The translations under genes and the position numbers were made by a program. From an uncultured Blautia sp. (GTDB lineage Bacteria > Bacillota > Clostridia > Lachnospirales > Lachnospiraceae), in contig CALBGI010000014.1 of the NCBI GenBank assembly GCA_937893675.1, positions 69,935 through 133,934 of the forward strand: DNA of 64,000 bases, given 5' to 3'. The first letter of the stretch is position 1. Each line of letters opens with the position of its first letter. The notes under the pieces are model-generated. The model saw only the letters and a program-made list of their open reading frames with translations, was not told the DNA's origin and ran no database searches. Below are positions 34,063-43,145 of the stretch, one piece after another.

Positions 34063-35038
34063 AATAACTCTCCTCTAAATGCTGTTCTTTCAAAACCCTC
34101 AGAAACTGCGGCGGCACCGGCGCCGTCACACGCTTCTGTGACAGCGGCTCAAATTCTCCTCCAAGGCAGGGAAACTCCAATCGGTAGGCATGCAGAAGTT
34201 GATGCTTCAGGCGGCTTTTCTCCCCGTACCGCCGATTAAACTCAGAATCTCCGTATTTGCTGTCCCCAAGGATCGGATGCCCGATAGATGCCAGATGGGC
34301 GCGTATCTGATGTGTCCGTCCTGTGAGAAGCAGCACCGACAAAAGGGTCATCTTCTCATTTCCGCCAAGGGGAACATACGCAGTTTCAACAGGAAGACTC
34401 CCTTCTCTTTCTTCCTGATAAATTTCTACTTTATTACAGGTTTCATCTTTCTGTAAATATCCTTTGATATATTTCTCTTTTTTTACCCGGCCCTTCACCA
34501 GGCAAAGATAATATTTGTGCAGGCTGCGGTCATGAAACAGCTCTGACAGGGTCTGAAGTCCTGCCAGGGTCTTTCCTGCCGCCACAATGCCGCTGGTATT
34601 GCGGTCCAGCCGGTTGCACACCGACGGCCGGAAGGTGCGAAGCTCCTCCCTTGTCACGGCGCCGCTCTCCAGAAGATATCCCGTAAGGTACTCCACAAGG
34701 GAGGGACCGTCCTTCTTTCCTGCCGGCTGGGAAAGCATTCCTGCGGGCTTGTTTACCAGGATCACATGCCTGTCCTCATAAAGAATCTCCAGCTCCCTAT
34801 GCGCCAGCGCCGCCTCCTGTCCCTTGAATTTTTCAAAGGTCTCATCGCTCAGGAACAGCCGCACCACATCTCCCTGGCAGAGCAGTTCGTTTCCCAGCGC
34901 TTTTTTGCCGTTGAGCGTGATATTCTTTTTTCGCAGCATTTTGTAAAAAAAACTCTTGGGCGCTTCCCGAAGAAGCTTCGCCAGATATTTGTCCAGCCGC
35001 TGTCCTGCCTCGTTCTCTTTTATGGTCTGTTCTTTCAT
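34046..35038 (-). CDS. RluC/RluD-family pseudouridine synthase
   Basis: This 330-residue enzyme isomerises uridine in RNA, probably 23S rRNA. An N-terminal S4 domain (AGQRLDKYLAKLLREAPKSF) is followed by the catalytic motif NRLDRNTSGIV (aspartate nucleophile) and the RTHQIRAHLASIGHPILGD motif. Which uridines are modified cannot be told from sequence. It lies seven bases after the small membrane protein gene and overlaps lepB. Confidence 0.93.
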   Translation of the reverse strand: MKEQTIKENEAGQRLDKYLAKLLREAPKSFFYKMLRKKNITLNGKKALGNELLCQGDVVRLFLSDETFEKFKGQEAALAHRELEILYEDRHVILVNKPAGMLSQPAGKKDGPSLVEYLTGYLLESGAVTREELRTFRPSVCNRLDRNTSGIVAAGKTLAGLQTLSELFHDRSLHKYYLCLVKGRVKKEKYIKGYLQKDETCNKVEIYQEEREGSLPVETAYVPLGGNEKMTLLSVLLLTGRTHQIRAHLASIGHPILGDSKYGDSEFNRRYGEKSRLKHQLLHAYRLEFPCLGGEFEPLSQKRVTAPVPPQFLRVLKEQHLEESYYENLE

Positions 35039-35045
35039 ACGTCTC

Positions 35046-35672
35046 CTACAGGCAGATCGCCAGAATGGTGTGCTTGATCATCTCGTTCCTGGAAAGCTCC
35101 GGGTACCTGGAATCCGGCGTGAATTTTATGCCTTCCTCCAGAGATGCCTTGTTTTTGTTCATCGTATCCAGCCGTTCCAGATAGGGCTTTAACTCTTTCA
35201 AAATCTTTACATCTGCTTTATAGCCGTTTTTGCGGATGATCTTCTGGGATTCCCTGGCCATAAACTCACAGTCGATCTTGGGGTCGCTGCTATAGCCCAC
35301 CACGGTGTTTCCGCAAATGGCAAACGCATCGATATAAGCGCTCTTCTCATAGAAGGTCATGTACATCTCATAGCTCATGACGAGCTCGCCCTGATGCTGC
35401 CGGATGCTTTCGTAAAGCGCTTCGTCCATGGGGCGGCGCATAAGGATCATGATAAGGCTCACCATGGATTTGCAGGCCGGAAGACAGCCTACCACCGCGA
35501 TGACCGTCCAGATCGTTTTTCTGGTGTCAAAATACGCCCAGGAGCTGAAAAAAATGAAAAGGGGCACTGCAAACATGATCAGGGTTATCAGAAAACGCTT
35601 CTTTTTTTCTTTTGAAAAATAACCGAAATCTCCTTTTCGGATGCGCTTTTTTTTCTCTTTGGCATTTTTCAT
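35046..35672 (-). CDS. Membrane protein of unknown function
   Basis: This 208-residue protein has a very basic N-terminus (MKNAKEKKKRIRKGDFGYFS), two transmembrane segments (FLITLIMFAVPLFIFFSSWA and TIWTVIAVVGCLPACKSMVS) and a cytosolic domain of about 120 residues (YMTFYEKSAYIDAFAICGNT, RESQKIIRKNGYKADVKILK). I recognise no named family, though its position between ygiQ and a pseudouridine synthase suggests a conserved neighbour. The ATG at 35670-35672 has AGGAG seven bases upstream; the frame open further upstream overlaps ygiQ. Confidence 0.65.
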   Translation of the reverse strand: MKNAKEKKKRIRKGDFGYFSKEKKKRFLITLIMFAVPLFIFFSSWAYFDTRKTIWTVIAVVGCLPACKSMVSLIMILMRRPMDEALYESIRQHQGELVMSYEMYMTFYEKSAYIDAFAICGNTVVGYSSDPKIDCEFMARESQKIIRKNGYKADVKILKELKPYLERLDTMNKNKASLEEGIKFTPDSRYPELSRNEMIKHTILAICL

Positions 35673-35682
35673 AGCTGCTCTC

Positions 35683-37575
35683 CTAACTGTTTTTCTTTTT
35701 GTGAACGTTCCGGATGGTTTTTTTCTTTTTCGGCCTGCTCTTTTTCTCCATGGTTCGGGAATTTGGTTCCGCCGGCCTGCCCTGCGCCTGGATGCGCACA
35801 AGGCATTTGGGACCTGTTCCCACCAGATCCATACGCCCGGCAAGGCGAAGCCCCTCCAGCACAAGCGGGCGGTTGGCCGGATTTTTGTACTGCATCAGCG
35901 CCCGCTGCATGCTTTTTTCCCGGGGATCCCTGGGCACGTAGACCTTCTCTCCTGTCAGAGGATGGATCCCTGTATAGAACATGCAGGTAGACAGCGTGGA
36001 AGGCGTCGGATAAAAATCCTGCACCTGCTCCGGCGTGTATCCCAGATCTCTTACATATTCCGCAAGCTTGACCGCCTCTTTCATGGTACAGCCCGGATGG
36101 GAGGACATAAAATAGGGCACCGCATACTGGTCCATGCCTGCTTTTTTATTTTCTTTTTCGTAGGCCTTTAAAAATTTCTCGTACACCTGATGCGGCGGTT
36201 TGCCCATAAGCCGCAATACTTCATCGGAAACATGCTCCGGCGCAACGCGAAGCTGCCCGCTCACATGGTGGCGCACAAGCTCGGAAAGAAACGCCGGATT
36301 TTTATCCGCCAGCACGTAATCAAACCGCACGCCGGAGCGGATAAACACTTTTTTTACCTTCGGGATCGCCCGAAGCTTCCGGAGCAGACAGACATAATCC
36401 TCATGGTCTGCCGCAAGATTGGGGCATGGTGAGGGAAACAGGCACTGCCGGTGTTTACAGACACCCTTCGTGAGCTGTTTTTCACAGGAAGGATGCCGAA
36501 AATCTGCCGTGGGCCCTCCCACATCATGAATATAGCCTTTAAACTCCGGATCTTCCGTCATCTTTTTTGCTTCCGCCACAATGGATTCGTGGCTTCTCGT
36601 CTGCAGGATCCGTCCCTGATGAAAGGTAAGCGCACAGAAGCTGCAGCTTCCAAAACAGCCCCGGTTGCTGGTGAGACTGAATTTCACCTCTGAAAGAGCC
36701 GGAATCCCTCCCTTTGCATCGTACATGGGATGCCAGGTCCCCGCATAGGGAAGCCCGTACACATCGTCCATTTCTGTCTGGGTAAGCGGCCGCGCCGGAG
36801 GATTCTGCACCACATAGCCCTTTGCCCCGTAGCTCTCAACCAGCGGCCTGGCTGTAAACGGATCTGTGTTCTCATACTGCAGGGCAAAGCTTTTTGCATA
36901 GGCCTGCTTGTCCGATGCGCTCTCCTCGAAGGAAGGCAGCACGACTGCATCATAAACGCCGGAAATATCTCTGGTCTTGAAAACAGTTCCCGGAATGTAG
37001 GTGAGTTCCTGCACCGGAATCCCGCTGTCAAGGGCTTCCGCAATTTCCAGAATGGAATGCTCTCCCATTCCATAAGAAATCAAATCTGCCCCCGCGTCCA
37101 GGAGCACGCTTCTTCGCACGCGGTCCTCCCAGTAATCATAATGGGAAAGACGGCGCAGACTGGCCTCGATCCCGCCAAGGATCACCGGCGTGTGTTTGTA
37201 GGTACGCCGGATGAGATTTCCATATACAATGGCCGCCCGGTCCGGACGCAGCCCCATAACGCCCCCCGGAGAGTAGGCGTCTTTGTGGCGGTGTTTTTTG
37301 GACACCGTATAATGATTCACCATGGAATCCATATTTCCCGCGCTCACAAGAAACCCAAGGCGCGGCTCTCCGAATTCGCAGATGCTCTCCGGTTTCCTCC
37401 AGTCCGGCTGGGGCAGCATGCATACGCGGTAGCCCCTGCTTTCCAGGAGACGGCTTATGATAGCCAAACCAAAGGAAGGATGGTCCACGTAGGCGTCCCC
37501 TGTAATATAAACAAAGTCCGCCCGGTCCCATCCCCGTTCTTTCATTTCCTGTTTTGTTACCGGTAAAAAATTCAT
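35683..37575 (-). CDS. YgiQ-family radical SAM protein
   Basis: This 630-residue protein begins MNFLPVTKQEMKERGWDRAD and contains YITGDAYVDHPSFG and the radical SAM cluster motif NRGCFGSCSFCALTFHQGR. C-terminal motifs include DFYPTPSTLSTCMFYTG. The family is widespread but its substrate is not known. The basic lysine-rich tail (KKKKTIRNVHKKKNS) could contact nucleic acid, which is inference. The HAD gene ends on the base just upstream. Confidence 0.93.
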   Translation of the reverse strand: MNFLPVTKQEMKERGWDRADFVYITGDAYVDHPSFGLAIISRLLESRGYRVCMLPQPDWRKPESICEFGEPRLGFLVSAGNMDSMVNHYTVSKKHRHKDAYSPGGVMGLRPDRAAIVYGNLIRRTYKHTPVILGGIEASLRRLSHYDYWEDRVRRSVLLDAGADLISYGMGEHSILEIAEALDSGIPVQELTYIPGTVFKTRDISGVYDAVVLPSFEESASDKQAYAKSFALQYENTDPFTARPLVESYGAKGYVVQNPPARPLTQTEMDDVYGLPYAGTWHPMYDAKGGIPALSEVKFSLTSNRGCFGSCSFCALTFHQGRILQTRSHESIVAEAKKMTEDPEFKGYIHDVGGPTADFRHPSCEKQLTKGVCKHRQCLFPSPCPNLAADHEDYVCLLRKLRAIPKVKKVFIRSGVRFDYVLADKNPAFLSELVRHHVSGQLRVAPEHVSDEVLRLMGKPPHQVYEKFLKAYEKENKKAGMDQYAVPYFMSSHPGCTMKEAVKLAEYVRDLGYTPEQVQDFYPTPSTLSTCMFYTGIHPLTGEKVYVPRDPREKSMQRALMQYKNPANRPLVLEGLRLAGRMDLVGTGPKCLVRIQAQGRPAEPNSRTMEKKSRPKKKKTIRNVHKKKNS

Positions 37576-38241
37576 CTATCTGACCTCATATGTATTGTCC
37601 AGCACCTGTGCATAGGACTCTATGTAATAGTCTGCACACGCTCTTTTTTCTTTTTCCTGAAATTCACTGTATTTATCGTGTACAGCGCACACTTCCATGC
37701 CCGCCGCTTTTCCCGCCAGAATCCCCGGCACAATGTCCTCAAATACCAGACAGGCCGAGGGCTCTGTACAAAGCTGCCGCGCCGCCTCCAGATACACATC
37801 CGGCGCCGGTTTGCCTTTCTTTACATCGCAGGCGGTGATGATGACGTCAAAACAGTCCCTCACCCCGCGGCCTGTAAGCGCCGCCTCGATCAGAGGCAGG
37901 GAATTGCTGGAAGCCACCGCGGTTTTGATCCCCTGTTTCTTCAGATACCTGAGGAAGCTTTCTGCTCCCGGCTTCAGCAAAACCTGACTGCTGTACTGCT
38001 CCATCGCCATGTCCTGCCAGCTTTTCTTTATGGTTTCCACGGAATCCCCAAGGTGGAACCGTTCCTTAAAATATACGGCAACCTCCGTAAAGCCCATGCC
38101 TTCCACGTCCTGCTGCAGTCCCTCGGGCACAGTCAGTCCGTGGCGTCCCAGATAATCTATGTCGATCTGGGACCATACCCACATGGAATCCACCAACGTG
38201 CCATCCAGATCAAACAACACTGCTTTTTTGTCTTTCAGCAT
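37576..38241 (-). CDS. HAD-superfamily hydrolase, beta-phosphoglucomutase-like
   Basis: This 221-residue phosphatase or mutase has motif I VLFDLDGTLVDS, motif II AVASSNS, the motif III lysine in KKGKPAPDVYLEAA and motif IV LVFEDIVPGILAG. The helical cap lies between motifs I and II. The substrate is probably a small sugar phosphate or similar, not defined by sequence. The start is the ATG at 38239-38241 with AGAGAGG upstream. It overlaps nothing and lies 10 bases after the alarmone synthetase gene. Confidence 0.9.
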   Translation of the reverse strand: MLKDKKAVLFDLDGTLVDSMWVWSQIDIDYLGRHGLTVPEGLQQDVEGMGFTEVAVYFKERFHLGDSVETIKKSWQDMAMEQYSSQVLLKPGAESFLRYLKKQGIKTAVASSNSLPLIEAALTGRGVRDCFDVIITACDVKKGKPAPDVYLEAARQLCTEPSACLVFEDIVPGILAGKAAGMEVCAVHDKYSEFQEKEKRACADYYIESYAQVLDNTYEVR

Positions 38242-38251
38242 ACAAACCTCT

Positions 38252-39064
38252 CTACACATGATAATGAACCGCCTGCGCGCGGTAGCCCTCTGCAATGATA
38301 TCCAGCTGCCTGTGAAAACGCTGCAGCTTCCGGATGTCCTTGGTCCTGTAAACACGCAGAAATTCGTCCTGGATCTTCATGACCTCCCGTTTGTTGGAAA
38401 CCTTATACATATTCTCAATGTTGTTGAGAATGTCTTTTACCAGATTGGACTGCATCTGCGAGGAAAGCTGCGCGTCCATGATCTCACTCCTCACAGAGGA
38501 CATCTCATGATCCAGAGAAATGATCGCGTCCGCCGCCTTGCTCAGCCGCTCTGCCACATGCTCCGGCATGTCACCGCGGTATTTGTACTGCAGAGAATGC
38601 TCAATGGTGGCCCAGAAATTCATCGCCATGGTGCGGATCTGCACCTCCACCTGCAGCTTCTTTGGTCCGTTTATGGTCTCCACCGTATAGTAGATGATCA
38701 GGTGATAGCTGCGGTAACCGCTCTGCTTGATGTGCCGCAGATAATCCTTCTCACTTTTGATCTCCATATCGCCGCGGTTCTGAATCATGGCCGCAACCGT
38801 CTCGATATCTTCCTCAAACTGGCAGATGATGCGGATTCCCGCAATATCCTCCACATCCTCCTCCAGGCGCTCCAGAGGAATGTGCTTGCGCTGCATTTTT
38901 TCCAAAATACTGGACACGCTTTTTACACGTCCGCGAACCTGCTCAATGGGAGAATATAAGTCGTTCTGCCTGTGCTCGTCGATCATATGCTCAAACTTGA
39001 CCACCAGCTCCCGGACTGCAAGCTCGTAGGGGCAGAGAATACTTCTCCACAACTGTATTTCCAT
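38252..39064 (-). CDS. Small alarmone synthetase, GTP pyrophosphokinase (RelQ-like)
   Basis: This 270-residue protein is made of the synthetase domain alone, with no hydrolase, TGS or ACT domain. Motifs: RGRVKSVSSILEK, DIAGIRIICQFEEDIE, SGYRSYHLIIYY and VEVQIRTMAMNFWATIEHSL. Such enzymes make (p)ppGpp from ATP and GDP/GTP and usually act as tetramers. An extra helical C-terminal region (residues about 200-270) is typical. A TATAAT at 39113-39118 lies about 50 bases upstream and probably drives this gene and the six that follow. Confidence 0.93.
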   Translation of the reverse strand: MEIQLWRSILCPYELAVRELVVKFEHMIDEHRQNDLYSPIEQVRGRVKSVSSILEKMQRKHIPLERLEEDVEDIAGIRIICQFEEDIETVAAMIQNRGDMEIKSEKDYLRHIKQSGYRSYHLIIYYTVETINGPKKLQVEVQIRTMAMNFWATIEHSLQYKYRGDMPEHVAERLSKAADAIISLDHEMSSVRSEIMDAQLSSQMQSNLVKDILNNIENMYKVSNKREVMKIQDEFLRVYRTKDIRKLQRFHRQLDIIAEGYRAQAVHYHV

Positions 39065-39112
39065 AACATACTGCTCCTTATTTTTCGTTTCTGAAATTCC
39101 TTAAGTGCTCCT

Positions 39113-39118
39113 ATTATA
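39113..39118 (-). promoter_or_regulatory. -10 element ahead of the alarmone synthetase operon
   Basis: Minus-strand TATAAT about 50 bases ahead of the ATG at 39064. No good -35 lies 16-18 bases upstream, where the sequence is simply AT-rich. Confidence 0.5.
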
Positions 39119-39132
39119 GCACAAATTTTCCA

Positions 39133-39945
39133 CTAATATATATACTTTCTCATCTTTTTCTCCGCAGCCCTCAAAATCCAGTAGGGATTTACCGAAAGCT
39201 CCGGATGTTCCTCTGTTGTAATGTAAATGCCCAGATGCAGGTGCACCGGAAATTTGCCCGCGGTTCCCTCCTGCCCGTATCCCGTATTGCCCATATAGCC
39301 CAGAATATCCCCTGCGGACACAGCCTCCCCTTCCGTAAATTCCCTTTCATACTGAGAAAGATGCGCATAATAAAAATATGCGCCGCCCTCTGCGCGGATC
39401 CCCAGCCGGTATCCACCCAGAGGAAGCCACCCTGCCTGCTCCACCACGCCGTCTGTCATGCTGAGCACGGGATAATAGCCGCTTACCTCTTTTTCTCCAA
39501 ACAGATCTGTCCCCTCGTGGATCCGGTCTCCGCCATAGGTTCTTGGCGCACCGAAGGTGTCCTCATAGGAAAAGGTTCCGCCCGCCAGGGGAAAGCAGGC
39601 CACATCGCACCAGATGGCCTCATAGAGCTTCTGCAGCTTATAAAATTCCTGCCTCTTGTATTTTATGTAGGGAGCGCTGTCAAAAGAAAGCTCCTCCGGA
39701 AAAAAATCTCCGTTCAGCATGGAAGCCGTCAAAACGCGGGAAAACTCCGATCTGCCTGTTGTTTTTTCCGTAAGAGCCTCACAAAGCTCCGGCAGAAAAT
39801 ATTGTTCGCGAAACGCCATGGTCGTGCCGGTATCTTCCTGCAGAACCGAAGCCTGCGCCCGTTCCCGGATCATTTCCTCCATGGATGCAGAAAACAGGAC
39901 TGTCACCACAAAAAGAACGATCCATCTCCACTGACGTGTCTTCAT
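39133..39945 (-). CDS. M23-family peptidase, secreted or membrane-anchored
   Basis: This 270-residue protein has an N-terminal signal or anchor segment (WIVLFVVTVLFSAS) and a C-terminal LytM domain. The zinc-binding motifs are HEGTDLFG and HLHLGIY, with YYAHLSQYE between them. M23 enzymes cut peptidoglycan cross-links or act as activators; with these metal ligands present it is probably active. The start is the ATG at 39943-39945 with GGGAGG upstream. It stands alone between the alarmone operon and pepD. Confidence 0.88.
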   Translation of the reverse strand: MKTRQWRWIVLFVVTVLFSASMEEMIRERAQASVLQEDTGTTMAFREQYFLPELCEALTEKTTGRSEFSRVLTASMLNGDFFPEELSFDSAPYIKYKRQEFYKLQKLYEAIWCDVACFPLAGGTFSYEDTFGAPRTYGGDRIHEGTDLFGEKEVSGYYPVLSMTDGVVEQAGWLPLGGYRLGIRAEGGAYFYYAHLSQYEREFTEGEAVSAGDILGYMGNTGYGQEGTAGKFPVHLHLGIYITTEEHPELSVNPYWILRAAEKKMRKYIY

Positions 39946-40061
39946 AGCCACCTCCCAGATCCCACCGTACAGTATATGCGGAATGTGGCAGCATATGACA
40001 CAAAATTGAAAAAAATAAGAGACGCCGCAGTTTTTACGACGCCCCTTTTGTCACTCTTCTG

Positions 40062-41513
40062 TTAATCCCTCAGCGCTTTCAGCACTTCCACCAGATAGTT
40101 CCAGACTCTTTCCACGGAAGCAATCTCCAGCTTCTCCTCGGAGGTGTGGATATCGAACATGTTCGGCCCCAGAGAAACGCAGTCCAGACCTTCCATTTTT
40201 TTGTAAAAGAGTCCGCACTCCAGGCCGGCGTGTATTGCCACTACCTGCGGTTTCTCACCGTACATTTTTTCGTAGACGTCCACCATTTTATCGCGAAGCT
40301 GGGAATCCTTTCTGTACTCCCATGCCGGATATTCTCCAAGAATCTCATATTCCCCGCCCAGGAACTCAGTCAGGTATTCAATCTTGTCAGAAAGTGCGTC
40401 TCTGGCAGCCTCCACGGAGCTGCGCACGCCGGAGCTTGCGAAAAGCTCGTCCTCTTTCAGAAGGAGAATGCCGATATTGCTGGAAGTCTCAACCAGGCCT
40501 TCAATCGTTCCGCTCATTTTTACAATCCCAAAAGGAACGTTCATGAGATAGAACACAACCTTCTCACGGCTGGTGGGATGAAGCGCGTTCTCCCTGGAAG
40601 CGCCCAGCTCTTTTACCTCTGCTGTAATTCCCTCGTCGCTTGCCGCATATTCTTCTCTTAAATTTTTCTGAAATCCCTCTGCAAATTCTTTTACCAGCGC
40701 CTTATCTGCTGCGTCCACAAGGATTTCTGCCACACATTCTCTGGTAATGGCATTGTCCTTCTGACCGCCCGCCAGAGAAACGATCTGATACTCTGCCTGT
40801 TTTTTCAGTCCATAGAAAAATCTTCCCATCAGCACGTTTGCGTTGGCACGCTTTTTGTCGATCTCCGCACCGGAATGGCCGCCCATCAGACCGCAGATTT
40901 TAATCTGAAGCTTCTCACCCTCTGCCTCCACGCGCTGTACCGGAATGTGGCTCACGCCGGAAAGGCCGCCTGCGCAGCTGATCCACAGACTTCCCTCTGC
41001 TTCGGAGTCCAGGTTGATAAATCTTCTGCCCTTTAATACGCTGCAGTCCAGCGCTTTTGCGCCAAGAAGTCCGATTTCCTCATCTGTAGTGATCAGAACC
41101 TCCAGTGCCGGATGCGCAAGATCATTGCTGTCCAGAATCGCCAGACCGTATGCGACGGCAATTCCGTCATCTCCGCCAAGGGTCGTGCCGTTGGCGTGGA
41201 TAAAGCCATCTTCTGCGGAAAGCTTCAGCCCGTCTTTCTCAAAATCGTGTTCCACACCCGGACGTTTCTCGCACACCATATCCATGTGCCCCTGAAGGAT
41301 GACCGTGGGGGCGTTCTCATAACCCGGAGTCGCCTCCTTGTAAATTACCACATTGTTGCTCTCATCCTGCGCATAGGCAAGACCGCGCTCTTTTGCAAAA
41401 TTCACAAGGTAATCGCTGATCGCCTTTGTGTTTCTGGAACCGTGGGGAATTTTGCAGATCTCTTCAAAATAATGAAATACCTTCTTTGGTTCGTAGTTTT
41501 CTAATACTGCCAT
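40062..41513 (-). CDS. pepD: Aminoacyl-histidine dipeptidase PepD
   Basis: This 483-residue zinc peptidase of the M20 family cleaves dipeptides such as carnosine-like Xaa-His. Metal and catalytic motifs: LQGHMDMV, GGDDGIAVAYG, ITTDEEIGLLGA and NLDSEAEGSLWIS, and a C-terminal HAGLECG. The ATG at 41511-41513 has GGAGG upstream. It is divergent from the YlbJ-like gene across 82 bases, which hold a TACATACATGTA palindrome of unknown meaning. Confidence 0.94.
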   Translation of the reverse strand: MAVLENYEPKKVFHYFEEICKIPHGSRNTKAISDYLVNFAKERGLAYAQDESNNVVIYKEATPGYENAPTVILQGHMDMVCEKRPGVEHDFEKDGLKLSAEDGFIHANGTTLGGDDGIAVAYGLAILDSNDLAHPALEVLITTDEEIGLLGAKALDCSVLKGRRFINLDSEAEGSLWISCAGGLSGVSHIPVQRVEAEGEKLQIKICGLMGGHSGAEIDKKRANANVLMGRFFYGLKKQAEYQIVSLAGGQKDNAITRECVAEILVDAADKALVKEFAEGFQKNLREEYAASDEGITAEVKELGASRENALHPTSREKVVFYLMNVPFGIVKMSGTIEGLVETSSNIGILLLKEDELFASSGVRSSVEAARDALSDKIEYLTEFLGGEYEILGEYPAWEYRKDSQLRDKMVDVYEKMYGEKPQVVAIHAGLECGLFYKKMEGLDCVSLGPNMFDIHTSEEKLEIASVERVWNYLVEVLKALRD

Positions 41514-41595
41514 TGTTCTTTCCTCCAATTTTTGTATTTACATACATGTATCTTCACACTCCGCCATATACTTAACAAAAAGTAAAAGGCTTCCT

Positions 41596-42531
41596 ATGAG
41601 ACAAAAATTAACGGTTGCAGGAGTCCTTATCCTGCTTTTATTTCTTCTGCGGTTTCCGGCCCAGGCTCTCTTCGCCGCCCGGGAGGGCATGGCTCTGTGG
41701 CTCAACACTCTGCTCCCCATCCTGCTTCCTTTTATGATTCTCACCGGAATCCTTCTTCATTCAGGAAGCCTGGAAAAACTTTTGGATCCCTTATCTTTTT
41801 TCTGGAAAAAATTCCTGGGGCTCTCCCCCTGGGGCGCCTATGTTTTTGTCCTTGGCATGCTCTGCGGCTTCCCCATGGGAGCCAAGCTCTCTGCGGATTT
41901 GTATGCCGCCGGAAAGATCAGCCGGCGGGAGGCGGAATATCTGCTCACTTTCGCAAACAATCCCAGTCCCTCGTTTCTTCTGAGCTATCTGGCAGCTTCC
42001 TGCCTGGGAGGCAGAACCTCCGGCCGCGAAATCCTGGCAATCCTTTTTTTGTCTTCCATGCTGTGCATGCTGTTTTTCCGCTTTGTGGTATACAAAAACC
42101 ATACCACCGGCATACCCACAGAAAACCCTGAAAAAAAAGAGACATCTCATAGCCCAACAGGAGCCATAGTAGATGCCTCTATTATGAACGGCTTTGAAAC
42201 CATTACCCGCCTGGGCGGGTATATTCTGATATTCTCCCTGCTGTCCGCCTTTATCCGTCATTACTGGCCCTTCTCCCGCGTAAGCGGCGGCCTGCTGCTG
42301 GGGATCACCGAGATCACCACCGGACTTCACACGCTGTCCGCTCTGGGCCTTCCCTATGACTGGCTCTATCTGTTTTCTATGTGCGCCACAGCTTTTGGAG
42401 GCCTGTGTATTCTGGCACAGACCAAAAGCGTGCTGAACAGGCAGCTCTCTCTGCTGCCCTATGTGGCCGCCAAATGTCTCAGCGCTGTTTTTACTGCCGG
42501 GCTGGTATTACTCCATCTCTTCCTCGTCTAA
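41596..42531 (+). CDS. YlbJ-like nucleoside-recognition (Gate) membrane protein
   Basis: This 311-residue protein has about eight transmembrane segments. MALWLNTLLPILLPFMILTG, GMLCGFPMGAKLSADLYAAG and TFANNPSPSFLLSYLA match sporulation-associated YlbJ and related Gate-domain proteins. It is shorter than YlbJ of Bacillus, so I give no gene name. An AAAGG lies seven bases upstream of the ATG. Its 3' end overlaps that of the coiled-coil gene on the other strand by 24 bases. Confidence 0.8.
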   Translation: MRQKLTVAGVLILLLFLLRFPAQALFAAREGMALWLNTLLPILLPFMILTGILLHSGSLEKLLDPLSFFWKKFLGLSPWGAYVFVLGMLCGFPMGAKLSADLYAAGKISRREAEYLLTFANNPSPSFLLSYLAASCLGGRTSGREILAILFLSSMLCMLFFRFVVYKNHTTGIPTENPEKKETSHSPTGAIVDASIMNGFETITRLGGYILIFSLLSAFIRHYWPFSRVSGGLLLGITEITTGLHTLSALGLPYDWLYLFSMCATAFGGLCILAQTKSVLNRQLSLLPYVAAKCLSAVFTAGLVLLHLFLV

Positions 42532-43125
42532 CAGGCTGTCCGCACTCTCTTCATGATAAGAGGTGGACATTGCAGCTGCCTGCGCAGTCTGGGGAGCAAG
42601 CTCCTGACGATTGTGATTGACAACTTCAAGACAGCTCTGAAGGGATTCAATAAAGCCTTTGTACTTGCCGCCGGCGTCCTCCAGTGTCTGGCTGACTACA
42701 GCGCCAATATTTGCCATCATGTCATCTGTGTAGGTAATGGCGCTCAGACGGATGCTGTTGGCATCCTGAGTCGCAGAATCCAAAATCTCCTGCGCCTGTC
42801 TGTTCGCTGCGTTGACCGTCTCATTGGCCTGCGCATATGCCTTCTGCATGATCTCGTGCTGGGTGACAAGCTCCTGTGCCTTCGCCTGTGCGTCTGCAAT
42901 AAGCGCGTCAGCCTTCGCCTGCGCATCCTCAAGGATCGCATCCTTGTTGCTGATGATCTTCTGGTAGCGTTTAATCTCATCCGGAGTTTTCAGACGCAGC
43001 TCGCGCAGAAGCTCTTCAATCTCTTCCTTGTTCACTACGATCTTTGTAGTGGAAAGAGGCTGATATTTACAGCTCTCTACGTACTCCTCAATCTCCTCGA
43101 TAATCTGTTCAATTCTGCTGCTCAT
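42508..43125 (-). CDS. Coiled-coil protein, ATPase-subunit-H/DivIVA-like
   Basis: This 205-residue soluble protein is dominated by alanine- and glutamine-rich heptads (residues about 60-125, for example DAQAKADALIADAQAKAQEL). The N-terminal part (RIEQIIEEIEEYVESCKYQP) and acidic C-terminus (ESADSLLDEEEME) are conserved-looking. Such proteins are often labelled V-type ATPase subunit H or DivIVA-like, and a structural or cell-division role is only a guess. It follows coaD by 20 bases in the mgsA-rsmD-coaD operon. Confidence 0.75.
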   Translation of the reverse strand: MSSRIEQIIEEIEEYVESCKYQPLSTTKIVVNKEEIEELLRELRLKTPDEIKRYQKIISNKDAILEDAQAKADALIADAQAKAQELVTQHEIMQKAYAQANETVNAANRQAQEILDSATQDANSIRLSAITYTDDMMANIGAVVSQTLEDAGGKYKGFIESLQSCLEVVNHNRQELAPQTAQAAAMSTSYHEESADSLLDEEEME

Positions 43126-43145
43126 AGTACACTCTCCTTATTTTA

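Noticed and set aside
33211..34239. Open frame of 342 codons on the plus strand across recU, lepB and the pseudouridine synthase gene
   Set aside because: It runs antisense through three confident genes and has no start signal; its length reflects codon bias of the opposite strand.
40012..40050. GGCGTC ... GGCGTC near the end of pepD, first taken for a terminator
   Set aside because: The two copies are direct repeats, not inverted, so they do not form the stem; no convincing terminator was found there.
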